Of a stretch of DNA of 55,705 bases, positions 49,326 through 55,705 are shown piece after piece (within the stretch, counting starts at the first letter, position 1; the number at the start of each line of letters is the position of its first letter). Source of the DNA: Symbiobacterium thermophilum (GTDB taxonomy: Bacteria > Bacillota > Sulfobacillia > UBA995); the NCBI GenBank assembly GCA_020725145.1, contig DYFO01000009.1, positions 1 through 55,705 on the forward strand, given 5' to 3'. The translations under genes were made by a program, and so were the position numbers. The notes under the pieces are model-generated. The model saw nothing but the letters and a program-made list of their open reading frames with translations. It had not been told where the DNA came from and searched no databases.

Positions 49326-49823
49326 TCATTCCCTCTCGGCACCGCAGTCGACAACCCGGCCCGCCAGAAGCTCCAGCGCGTGGGGCAAAACCTCGATCAG
49401 GGACTCCAGGCTCTCCCGCGCCCCCCGCGGGCTGCCGGGGAGGTTTAAGATCAGCGTGCTGCCTCGGGTACCGGCGATGGCCCGCGAGAGAGCAGCTCGC
49501 GGTGTGGAGCGCAGGCCGGCCTGGCGCATGAGTTCCGCCAGCCCGGGCACCGTGCGCTCCACCACCTCGGCGGTGGCTTCCGGGGTAACATCGCGCGGAC
49601 CCAGGCCGGTTCCGCCTGTGGTCAGCACAAGGTGCAGGCCCGAAGCCACCATGCGCAAAAGTGCGGCCACGATCTGCGGGCGTTCGTCGGGCACCACCTC
49701 ATAGCGTTCGACCTCCCAGCCCGTCACCGCCAAAACCTCCCGGACGGCCTCCGCCGTGCGGTCTCGGCGCGTCCCCGCCGCCCCCCGGTCGCTGGCGGTG
49801 ATCAGACCGACCCGAACCTTCAT
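49326..49823 (-). CDS. Molybdopterin adenylyltransferase-type protein (MogA/MoaB family)
   Basis: A 165-residue MPT-binding protein. The family motifs are RVGLITASDRGAAG at the start, LVLTTGGTGLGPRDVTPEAT near 70 and LILNLPGSPRGARESLE near 125. MogA adenylates molybdopterin before MoeA inserts molybdate; MogA and MoaB cannot be separated by eye. It is the last gene of the Moco operon, 4 nt after the moaC-MOSC gene. Confidence 0.92.
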   Translation of the reverse strand: MKVRVGLITASDRGAAGTRRDRTAEAVREVLAVTGWEVERYEVVPDERPQIVAALLRMVASGLHLVLTTGGTGLGPRDVTPEATAEVVERTVPGLAELMRQAGLRSTPRAALSRAIAGTRGSTLILNLPGSPRGARESLESLIEVLPHALELLAGRVVDCGAERE

Positions 49824-49827
49824 CCCG

Positions 49828-50736
49828 TCATCCCTTCCTCCGCAGCATATCGCCCGGGCGTACCGAACCTCCGCGCAGGACGCGCGTGAAGACCCCCTCC
49901 CGTGGCATCACGCAGTCCCCAACCTGCCGGTAGATGGCACAGCGCTCGTGACACTCCTTGCCCACCGCGGTGACTTCGAGCACCGCCCCGCTTTGCAGTT
50001 CGAGCCGGTCGCCCACGGTGAGTGAACCGGTGTCGAGCCCCTCGACCGTCAGGTTCTCGGCAAAGGCTCCCGGACCCAGTTCCAGCCCTTTGGCCTGCAA
50101 CTGCAAGATGCTCTCGCGGGCCAGCAGGCTGACCTGACGCTCGGGGTCGCCGGCATGGGCGTCGCCCTCCAGTCCGTACCCGGCCCGCAGGATGCCCTCC
50201 GCTTGAGGTTGCTTGCGCTCGCCACGCGAAGCGGAAGTCGAGACCGCCACCACTCGGCCACCCGGGTACGCATACTCGCCGCTGCGTCCACCGCTCTTGG
50301 ACACCAGCCTGAGGTTCTCGACGGTGGTTTCCGGTCCCAGCGCCTTGACCATGTCGTACAGCGCCAGCGCGGCGACGGCCGCCCCTGTGAGCGCTTCCAT
50401 CTCGGCGCCGGTCTTGCCGGTGGTTCGGACGGTCACCTCGACGCCTACCGTTTGCGTCTCGGGCTCAGGGGCCAGGTTCACCTCCACGAACTCCAGCGGC
50501 AAAGGGTGGCAAAGCGGGATGAGCTCCCAGGTCCTTTTGGCCGCGAGCATGCCGGCCAGCCTGGCGACTCCCAGTGCATCGCCTTTCGGCACCGTCCCGT
50601 TGATCAAAGCCCGAAAGACCCCGGGTGACATCCTGACGCTTGCACGGGCACGCGCCTCGCGTCGGGAAGGCTCCCGATCTCCCACATCCACCATGCGCGC
50701 CCGGCCCGCAGCGTCGAGGTGTGTGAACTCCTTCAC
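49828..50736 (-). CDS. moaC: MoaC-MOSC fusion protein
   Basis: A 302-residue two-domain protein. Residues 1-~160 are MoaC, which makes cyclic pyranopterin monophosphate from the MoaA product. The conserved AKRTWELIPLCHPLPLEFVE and EMEALTGAAVAALALYDMVK are intact. Residues ~163-302 are a MOSC domain with GYGLEGDAHAG, RQVSLLARESI, the cysteine-bearing VGKECHERCAIYRQVGDC and VMPREGVFTRVLRGG. MOSC domains bind sulfur or Moco. In most relatives the two are separate genes. The frame is continuous, with no stop or ribosome site at the junction, so this is a true fusion. The GTG at 50736 follows GGAGGTTGA. Confidence 0.9.
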   Translation of the reverse strand: MKEFTHLDAAGRARMVDVGDREPSRREARARASVRMSPGVFRALINGTVPKGDALGVARLAGMLAAKRTWELIPLCHPLPLEFVEVNLAPEPETQTVGVEVTVRTTGKTGAEMEALTGAAVAALALYDMVKALGPETTVENLRLVSKSGGRSGEYAYPGGRVVAVSTSASRGERKQPQAEGILRAGYGLEGDAHAGDPERQVSLLARESILQLQAKGLELGPGAFAENLTVEGLDTGSLTVGDRLELQSGAVLEVTAVGKECHERCAIYRQVGDCVMPREGVFTRVLRGGSVRPGDMLRRKG

Positions 50737-50741
50737 CGCGC

Positions 50742-51776
50742 TCAACCTCCAAGCTCCGACATCTTTCTCCCCGTCCGGGACGGACGACCGGAGGCCATGC
50801 CGTGAGACGGGGGTTTTTGCGCAACGGCCTGTGCGATCAGCGAAGCAAGCTCTGCGGACCCGGCGCCCATCCGTATTGCCCGCCGGAGGTCCACGCCGCC
50901 GTCGGCGGCCAGGCAGGCGTGAAGCATGCCTCTGGCCGTCAGACGCAGCCGGTTGCAGGTCGAACAGAAAGGTCGGGTGATGGGCGAGATCACACCGATG
51001 ACAGCCGGTCCGGTGCGCGAGGGGCCAAGCCCCGGGAGACGAGGCAGCCGCCTTGGCGGGCGCCGCGGCATCCACTCGTGGTACATCGCCGGTCCGCTAC
51101 CCGGCACCTTAGCCACCGGCGAAAGGCCACCCTGGCGCGCCAGCCGTGCGAGCAGGGCTTGCCCGGACACGAAGTTGCCGGCCGACCGCGCCTCGGGGTC
51201 TCCCAGCGGCATCAGTTCGATGAACCTCACCACCACGGGGTAGGCCCATGCCAGCAGGGCAAGATCGACCAGGTCCGCGTCGTTGACCCCACCGAGCATT
51301 ACCGCGTTGACCTTCACCGGAGAAAGGCCCGCCTCCAAGGCGGCCACCAGTCCCTCGAGCGCCGTGCGCAGCGTGCCGCCACGCGTGATGGCCGCGTACA
51401 CCTCGGGCCGCAAGGAGTCCAGGCTCAGATTGACCCGCGCCAGCCCTGCCTCCCGCAGCTTGCGCGCCATATGCCCCAGCAGAAGCCCGTTGCTGGTCAG
51501 CGTCACCTCCCGGACCCCTGGAAGGGACCCGAGTCGGGCGATCAGGTCCACCACTCCCTTGCGCAGGAGCGGTTCACCCCCCGTGATCCGGAAGCGGTCC
51601 ACTCCCAGCGCGACGGCGGCCTCGGCCACCTTCAGGACTTCCTCGTAGCTCAGGATGTCCCCAGGGGGAGCGAGGGCAACTCCTCCCTCGCCCATGCAGT
51701 ACACGCAACGCAGGTTGCAGCGATCGGTGATCGAAATACGGAGGTAGTTGACGGTGCGTTCGGTGCGTTCAGCCAT
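50742..51776 (-). CDS. moaA: GTP 3',8-cyclase (MoaA)
   Basis: A 344-residue radical SAM enzyme starting Moco synthesis from GTP. The N-terminal cluster is Cys20-x3-Cys24-x2-Cys27 (CNLRCVYC), the C-terminal cluster is Cys271, Cys274 and Cys288 (PFCSTCNRL...HACL), and the required Gly-Gly ends the protein. An Arg/Pro-rich insertion of roughly 15 residues (~232-256, with PRRPPRRLPRLPGLG) lies before the second cluster. The ATG overlaps the 3' end of the moeA-PBP gene by 8 nt. Confidence 0.95.
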   Translation of the reverse strand: MAERTERTVNYLRISITDRCNLRCVYCMGEGGVALAPPGDILSYEEVLKVAEAAVALGVDRFRITGGEPLLRKGVVDLIARLGSLPGVREVTLTSNGLLLGHMARKLREAGLARVNLSLDSLRPEVYAAITRGGTLRTALEGLVAALEAGLSPVKVNAVMLGGVNDADLVDLALLAWAYPVVVRFIELMPLGDPEARSAGNFVSGQALLARLARQGGLSPVAKVPGSGPAMYHEWMPRRPPRRLPRLPGLGPSRTGPAVIGVISPITRPFCSTCNRLRLTARGMLHACLAADGGVDLRRAIRMGAGSAELASLIAQAVAQKPPSHGMASGRPSRTGRKMSELGG

Positions 51777-53724
51777 CCTGCCGTCCGCCCTCCACCCAGC
51801 GCCGGGCTGCCGTCAACGACGTGTCGTACCCGCCCAGGGCCTGCACCGCCGTGCGGAAGCTCTGATCCTCCACGACTTCGAGCAGCAGCCGGACTCCGGT
51901 GTGGTCCAGGTTCTTCTCGGGGATGGCCAGCTCGTAGCGTTCGGTGGCCAGCGGCACGAAGTCCAGACCCAGCGCCCTGGCGGCCGCGAAGATCCCCAGC
52001 CCCGCATCGGCCGTGCCGCCGGCGACCGCGGCGGCCACCGCCAGATGGCTGTACTCCTCGCGCTCGTAGCCTTGGAGGCGTTCCGGATCGAGGCCCAGAC
52101 GGCCGAGTTCGACGTCGAGCAACACGCGGGTCCCGGACCCACGCTGACGGTTGACCATGGTCACCCCGGGGCGGGCCAGGTCGGGCAGGCCCATGATGCC
52201 GAGCGGATTGCCCGGCGCCACCATGATCCCCTGCTCGCGTAACGCCAGCGTTACCAGCAGTACCCGCGTCCCGGGAAGGTAGCGTGCGACGTACGGAAGG
52301 TTGTACTCCCCGGTGGCCGGGTCCAGAAGATGGATACCGGCGAGGTGGGCCTCTCCCCGCCGCAGCGCCGCCAGACCTGCCAGGCTGCCCGCACGCGCGG
52401 AGGCCAGGGTTATCCCGGGATGGATCCCTCGTAGATAACCGGCCAGCACGTCAAGGGCCAGGTCGTGACTGCCGACCGCGAGTACCGTTCCCTCCAACCT
52501 GTCCCTTTCCACCAGGAGCCCAACCCGCACCTCCTCCCCGGCATCGAGGCCCTCGCGGGCCGGTTCCATCTCCAGCAGGCCTTCCGCCTGTACCAGCGAG
52601 GTAAGCACGCCTGCTCCCCGGGAGAGGGGGACGGCTACCACCCGGTCGCCGACCCTTGCGAGGCGCACCCTGACGAATTCGGTGAATCCGGCCAGTTTGG
52701 GAAGGCGGCGCGTCAGCACGGCACCTGTCTCCTCACGTGCCGTCGGCACGAGTCCCTGCCATGAGAGGATGATGGGTCGGCCGAACAGGTGAAAGGTAAG
52801 CCATGCGGATACGGGGTAACCCGGGATCCCGAGCAGGGGCACGAGACGCTCCCCTGACCGGACGAGAGCAAAGAGCAGTGGCTTGCCCGGTCGCACGGCG
52901 ACTCCGTGGACCAGCACCTTGCCCAAGGACTGTGCCACCCGCGCCGTCAGGTCACGGGAACCGGCCGAGGAGCCGGCGTTGACGACTACCAGGTCGACTT
53001 CGGCCGCCGTCCGGGCCACGACATCTTCTAGCTCACGTTGGCGGTCGGGCACCGGGGGAAAGACAAGCGGTTCCGCACCCCACTCACGTGCCAGGCCCGC
53101 CAGCAGGTAGGAGTTCGACTCGATCGTGTGTCCCGGCGCCGGGCCGGCAGGGCCTACCTCCGACAGCCGGACCAGCTCGTCACCGGTCGGGATGACGGCC
53201 ACCCGAGGGCGCCTCCATACCCTTACCTGCCGTACTCCGGCGGAAGCCAGCACCGCCAGATCGGCCGGCCGCAGCCGGTGGTTGCGGGTGAACAGAAGCT
53301 CGCCCGCCACCACGTCCTCGCCGGTGGTCCGCACGTGCTGCCAACGCGGGACCGCGGCGGTGATGCTGATGGCTTCGCCGTCCCGAACGGCATCCTCCAA
53401 CATGACCACCGCGTCGCAGCCCGGCGGCAGCGGCGAGCCGGTGTCGACGGGCACCGCCGCGTCCGGGAGTGGCAGGCGCAACGGCCCGGATTCTGAGGCA
53501 CCGGAGGTGGCAGCAGCCCGTACCGCGTAACCGTCCATCGCTGCGGCGTGGTACGGCGGGACCGAAAAGCATGCACCGACCTCCTCGGCCAACACGCGCC
53601 CTGCGGCCGCTTCAAGCCCCACCATCTCCGCCCCGAGCGGCCGATCCAGACCCGCCGCGGCCAAAGCCCGGCGCACGGTCGCCTGTGCCTCTTGCAGAGA
53701 AACGTTATCGACAAACACCCTCAC
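51769..53724 (-). CDS. MoeA fused to periplasmic-binding-protein-like domain
   Basis: A 651-residue protein. Residues 1-~405 are MoeA (molybdopterin molybdotransferase), with PPYHAAAMDGYAVRA, PTGDELV, NAGSSAGSRD and GIPGYPVSAWLTF. Residues ~430-640 are a PBP-like domain (RLEGTVLAVGSHDLALDVLAG, TMVNRQRGSGTRVLLDVEL) of the type found in ModE/LysR-associated molybdate proteins. There is no signal peptide, so it is cytoplasmic. It may sense or present molybdate or tungstate. It follows a second, PBP-less moeA by 12 nt. Confidence 0.9.
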   Translation of the reverse strand: MRVFVDNVSLQEAQATVRRALAAAGLDRPLGAEMVGLEAAAGRVLAEEVGACFSVPPYHAAAMDGYAVRAAATSGASESGPLRLPLPDAAVPVDTGSPLPPGCDAVVMLEDAVRDGEAISITAAVPRWQHVRTTGEDVVAGELLFTRNHRLRPADLAVLASAGVRQVRVWRRPRVAVIPTGDELVRLSEVGPAGPAPGHTIESNSYLLAGLAREWGAEPLVFPPVPDRQRELEDVVARTAAEVDLVVVNAGSSAGSRDLTARVAQSLGKVLVHGVAVRPGKPLLFALVRSGERLVPLLGIPGYPVSAWLTFHLFGRPIILSWQGLVPTAREETGAVLTRRLPKLAGFTEFVRVRLARVGDRVVAVPLSRGAGVLTSLVQAEGLLEMEPAREGLDAGEEVRVGLLVERDRLEGTVLAVGSHDLALDVLAGYLRGIHPGITLASARAGSLAGLAALRRGEAHLAGIHLLDPATGEYNLPYVARYLPGTRVLLVTLALREQGIMVAPGNPLGIMGLPDLARPGVTMVNRQRGSGTRVLLDVELGRLGLDPERLQGYEREEYSHLAVAAAVAGGTADAGLGIFAAARALGLDFVPLATERYELAIPEKNLDHTGVRLLLEVVEDQSFRTAVQALGGYDTSLTAARRWVEGGRQDG

Positions 53725-53736
53725 CCCGGCTCCCCC

Positions 53737-54987
53737 CTACCAGCGCAGCAGCCTCACCTCGACAACGTCGCCGCGTTCCAGGCCTCTGCGCTCCGCCGGT
53801 ACCCGCACCAGCCCATCGGCCCGCGCCAGCGTACCCACAGCGCCGGACTTGCCCAGTACCGGCTCGGCCCACCACCCGTCCTCGCCTTCCACCAGCCGAA
53901 CCCGCACGTACTCGTCGATCCCGCCGGAAGCTGCGAGCTGGTGGGCGATCTTCGCCGGCACCACCGGCGCCAGACGCGCCCGGTAGTTCTCGCCCTCCAG
54001 CCACCTCAGAATGGGCCTTACCAGCACCTCGTACACCACCAGGGCAGAAACAGGGTGACCTGGCAGTCCGATCACCGGGACCGAACCGCAAGCTGCCACG
54101 ACCGTCGGCCTTCCCGGGCGGATCGCAAGCCCGTGGGCCAGCACTCCCGGGGGACCCAGGCCGTCGAGAACCCGGGGTACCAGATCTGCCGGACCCACCG
54201 AACTCCCTCCTGAAAGCAGCACGAGGTCGGCCTGCTCGCAGGCATGCAGCACGCCCTCGCGAAGCCGGACCTCGACGTCGGGAAGGAGTGCCCGCAACAC
54301 CACGCGCCCCCCGTCGCGCCTCACCGCCGCCGCAAGCGCCACGGAGTTCACGTCGCGCACCTGCCCCGGTCCGGGGACGGCTTCCGGAGGCACCAGTTCG
54401 TCGCCCGTCGACAGCACGGCGACTCGGGGTCTTGAAGATACGCTCACGGTAACCACGCCTGCGGCCGCCAGCACCGCTATCTCCGGCGAAAAGAGGCGCC
54501 GTCCGGCATTCACCACCACCTGGCCGGCGCGCAGGTCCTCGTCGGCGGCCATCAAGTTCTCACCGGGAGCAACCGCCCGCACCACCTCAATCAAACGCCC
54601 CCCGTCCGCGGCGTCGAGCTGTGCGGTGTATTCGAGCATGACCACGGCATCCGCCCCAGGAGGAACCATGCCGCCGGTCGGCACCGCTGCCGCCGCTCCC
54701 GCCTTCAACTGGACGCGGGCGGGCTTGCCCACGGTGACTTCGCCGGCCAGTTCCAGGTAGGCAGGTTGCTCCGGTCCGGCACCGAAGGTGTCCGAGGCGC
54801 GAACGGCGTACCCGTCGACCGTCGAACGCGCGAATCCGGGCACGTGGGATCGCGCCACCACGTCGACCGCCGCCACCCTTCCCAACGCGTCGGCCAGCAA
54901 GACCTCCTCGGGGGCCACCGTCCGCCCAAGAGCGCCCTGCAGCCGTTCAAGCGCCTGCCCGGGGCTGATGACCTGTCGAAAACCCAT
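53737..54987 (-). CDS. moeA: Molybdopterin molybdotransferase (MoeA)
   Basis: A 416-residue MoeA inserting molybdate into adenylated molybdopterin. It has ARSTVDGYAVRASDTFG, AVPTGGMVPPGADAVVMLEY, VLSTGDELVPPE, LSGGSSVGPADL and VIGLPGHPVSALVVYEV. Paralogue of the neighbouring moeA-PBP gene; two MoeA proteins often split molybdenum and tungsten use, but that is not shown here. The ATG at 54987 follows GGAGG. Confidence 0.94.
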   Translation of the reverse strand: MGFRQVISPGQALERLQGALGRTVAPEEVLLADALGRVAAVDVVARSHVPGFARSTVDGYAVRASDTFGAGPEQPAYLELAGEVTVGKPARVQLKAGAAAAVPTGGMVPPGADAVVMLEYTAQLDAADGGRLIEVVRAVAPGENLMAADEDLRAGQVVVNAGRRLFSPEIAVLAAAGVVTVSVSSRPRVAVLSTGDELVPPEAVPGPGQVRDVNSVALAAAVRRDGGRVVLRALLPDVEVRLREGVLHACEQADLVLLSGGSSVGPADLVPRVLDGLGPPGVLAHGLAIRPGRPTVVAACGSVPVIGLPGHPVSALVVYEVLVRPILRWLEGENYRARLAPVVPAKIAHQLAASGGIDEYVRVRLVEGEDGWWAEPVLGKSGAVGTLARADGLVRVPAERRGLERGDVVEVRLLRW

Positions 54988-55001
54988 GGCCTCCCTACCT
55001 C

Positions 55002-55202
55002 CTAGCGAAAGCACCCCAGCTGACAGGCGACGATCCTGATGCCGAGGCGGTCCGCCGCCTCGCCTACCACTTTTGCCTCCACGCCCAACCGCCGGGCCAG
55101 TTCCAGAGCCTGCGTGCAAGCGAGGCGCCCACTGGGAGCGGCCACCCGCAGTTCCTCTTGTACCCGGTGCTCGAGCCGGGCATCGTCGCGTGTTTCGGGC
55201 AA
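55002..55202 (-). CDS. Small conserved CQLGCF protein at head of Moco operon
   Basis: A 66-residue protein with a helical, helix-turn-helix-like body (LACTQALELARRLGVEAKVVGEAADRLG; shown in part by ALELARRLGVEAKVVG) and the ending IVACQLGCFR. I recall similar short proteins with a terminal CQLGCF next to molybdopterin genes in Moorella-like bacteria, but their function is not known to me. Two or three cysteines could bind metal. The TTG start at 55202 follows GGGGGGTGAT. It is 14 nt before moeA and may be a regulator or a metal-binding accessory factor. Confidence 0.7.
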   Translation of the reverse strand: MPETRDDARLEHRVQEELRVAAPSGRLACTQALELARRLGVEAKVVGEAADRLGIRIVACQLGCFR

Positions 55203-55238
55203 TCCATCACCCCCCGGCAGTATGTCCGGCCCGGAGCG

Positions 55239-55258
55239 TTATGCTTGCTGAAGCATAA
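55239..55258. promoter_or_regulatory. Perfect palindrome upstream of the Moco operon
   Basis: TTATGCTT, a 4-nt spacer and AAGCATAA form an AT-rich perfect 8-bp inverted repeat in GC-rich surroundings, 36 nt upstream of the CQLGCF gene. Size and position suit a dimeric repressor site, for example of a molybdate or redox regulator. It does not match the E. coli ModE site. Confidence 0.45.
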
Positions 55259-55397
55259 TTCGCACCGGGACGGGCCGTTCCTCCCGGCATCGCGCAACAA
55301 CCTCCGGTCGGCGCCCACAAGCGGCCGGCAGGGGTTGACGTAACGACGGAGAAGAGATTCTTTTAACCTGGAGCAGACCAGGCCAGGAGGTCTTCGT

Positions 55398-55613
55398 ATG
55401 CCCGACATAGTCCTTGTGGCCCCGAGCGACGATATCGCCCGCCTTGCCAGGCAAGTCCTGCAAGAGGGCGGCGACCTTAACCTGATCGAGATCCGTACGG
55501 GCGTGCTCCAACGCGGAGTGATGGAAGCACGCGCCGCGGTCAAGAGGGGTGCGGGGGTGCCGTCTCACGCTTTTGTGACCAAGTTGTCTCGGATTGAGAT
55601 AATTTTTTCATGA
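55398..55613 (+). pseudogene. Truncated PrpR_N-type sigma-54 regulator fragment
   Basis: An ATG 7 nt after AGGAGG opens a frame whose first ~54 residues (MPDIVLVAPSDDIARLARQV, EARAAVKRGAGV) match the PrpR_N sensory domain that begins many sigma-54-dependent activators. After RGAGV, where the family continues IVSRG, the reading frame changes to unrelated VPSHAFVTKLS and stops at 55613. The break at about 55559 is best explained by insertion of a mobile element. The remainder of the gene would lie beyond the window. Confidence 0.6.
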
Positions 55614-55705
55614 CACGAAGAAGGGCTGCCCAGGGGAGGGGGGGGCAGCGGGTAAGGTTTTCAGTTGCCGTTCAGGTCCTGGATCACCCGTAATACCAGC
55701 TTTTG
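55560..55705. mobile_element. Probable insertion sequence end, incomplete at window edge
   Basis: From about 55560 the sequence no longer continues the regulator and is less GC-rich in part (GGATTGAGATAATTTTTTC). The window ends within the 3' end of a minus-strand ORF. A non-coding end of ~100 nt followed by a convergent gene terminus is the usual layout of an IS. I cannot name the family from so little sequence. Confidence 0.45.
55661..55705 (-). CDS. C-terminal end of an ORF, probably a transposase (partial)
   Basis: The last 45 nt read on the minus strand give QKLVLRVIQDLNGN then TGA, with no other frame as plausible. The ORF enters from outside the window. Its position inside the regulator interruption suggests a transposase, but 14 residues cannot prove it. 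Confidence 0.35.
   Translation of the reverse strand, partial: QKLVLRVIQDLNGN

Noticed and set aside
50742-51075. Long N-terminal extension of the moaC-MOSC frame
   Set aside because: It lies within moaA coding sequence in another frame. The GTG at 50736 with its own ribosome site gives the proper MoaC N-terminus.

Overview
This 55.7 kb window is chromosomal DNA of very high G+C content from what looks like a high-GC member of the Bacillota, of the Symbiobacterium/Moorella/Thermaerobacter type. The exact lineage is inference. Reasons: a T-box leader before ileS, a CIRCE/HrcA operator before groES-groEL, PurR-type boxes before the purine operon, the gatCAB amidotransferase, DUF1189 and QueT membrane proteins, a lipoprotein resembling the spore germination protein GerD, and heavy use of GTG/TTG starts after strong GGAGG sites. 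Nearly all genes lie on the minus strand. Only hutUI, an rRNA methyltransferase, the XPB helicase pair and a broken regulator are on the plus strand. I see no rRNA, no complete tRNA, no CRISPR array and no prophage.

Layout. 0-3 kb: histidine degradation (hutU-hutI). 3-7.8 kb: a minus-strand unit of eukaryotic-type isoleucyl-tRNA synthetase with T-box leader and promoter, a DUF1189 membrane protein and an SH3 protein. 7.9-11.8 kb: an SNF2-family ATPase with a SWIM zinc-finger partner. 11.8-12.2 kb: a non-coding stretch rich in long-range inverted repeats. 12.2-13.4 kb: an RlmI-type methyltransferase. 13.4-24.9 kb: a minus-strand housekeeping run of a 28-codon membrane peptide, a large HD-GYP/GAF/PAS histidine kinase, pcrA, a DUF368 (PopT-type) lipid carrier translocase, ligA and gatC-gatA-gatB. 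25.0-25.1 kb: a tRNA-like relic. 25.2-28.4 kb: bacterial XPB helicase translationally coupled to a helicase-associated protein. 28.4-42.5 kb: a long purine operon in transcription order NCS2 permease-purE-purB-purC-purS-purQ-purL-purF-purM-purN-purH-purD-queT-lipoprotein, with its own promoter and PurR-like boxes. 42.5-47.2 kb: nadA-nadC-ankyrin protein-hpt-guaA. 47.2-49.3 kb: groES-groEL with CIRCE. 49.3-55.2 kb: a molybdenum cofactor operon (small CQLGCF protein, moeA, moeA-PBP fusion, moaA, moaC-MOSC fusion, mog). 55.4-55.7 kb: a PrpR_N-type regulator cut off after about 54 codons by what is probably an insertion sequence running off the window.

How the genes work together. The purine block covers every step from PRPP to IMP except a PurK. 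It adds salvage (hpt), GMP synthesis (guaA), purine uptake and a GTP-derived queuosine precursor transporter. Genes are packed with 4-nt NTGA start/stop overlaps, including a CTGA overlap that implies a CTG start for gatB. The least explained parts are the structured intergenic region at 11.9-12.2 kb, the HD-GYP/histidine kinase hybrid with its tiny leader peptide, the tRNA-like relic, the XPB pair, and the fused and duplicated Moco genes.
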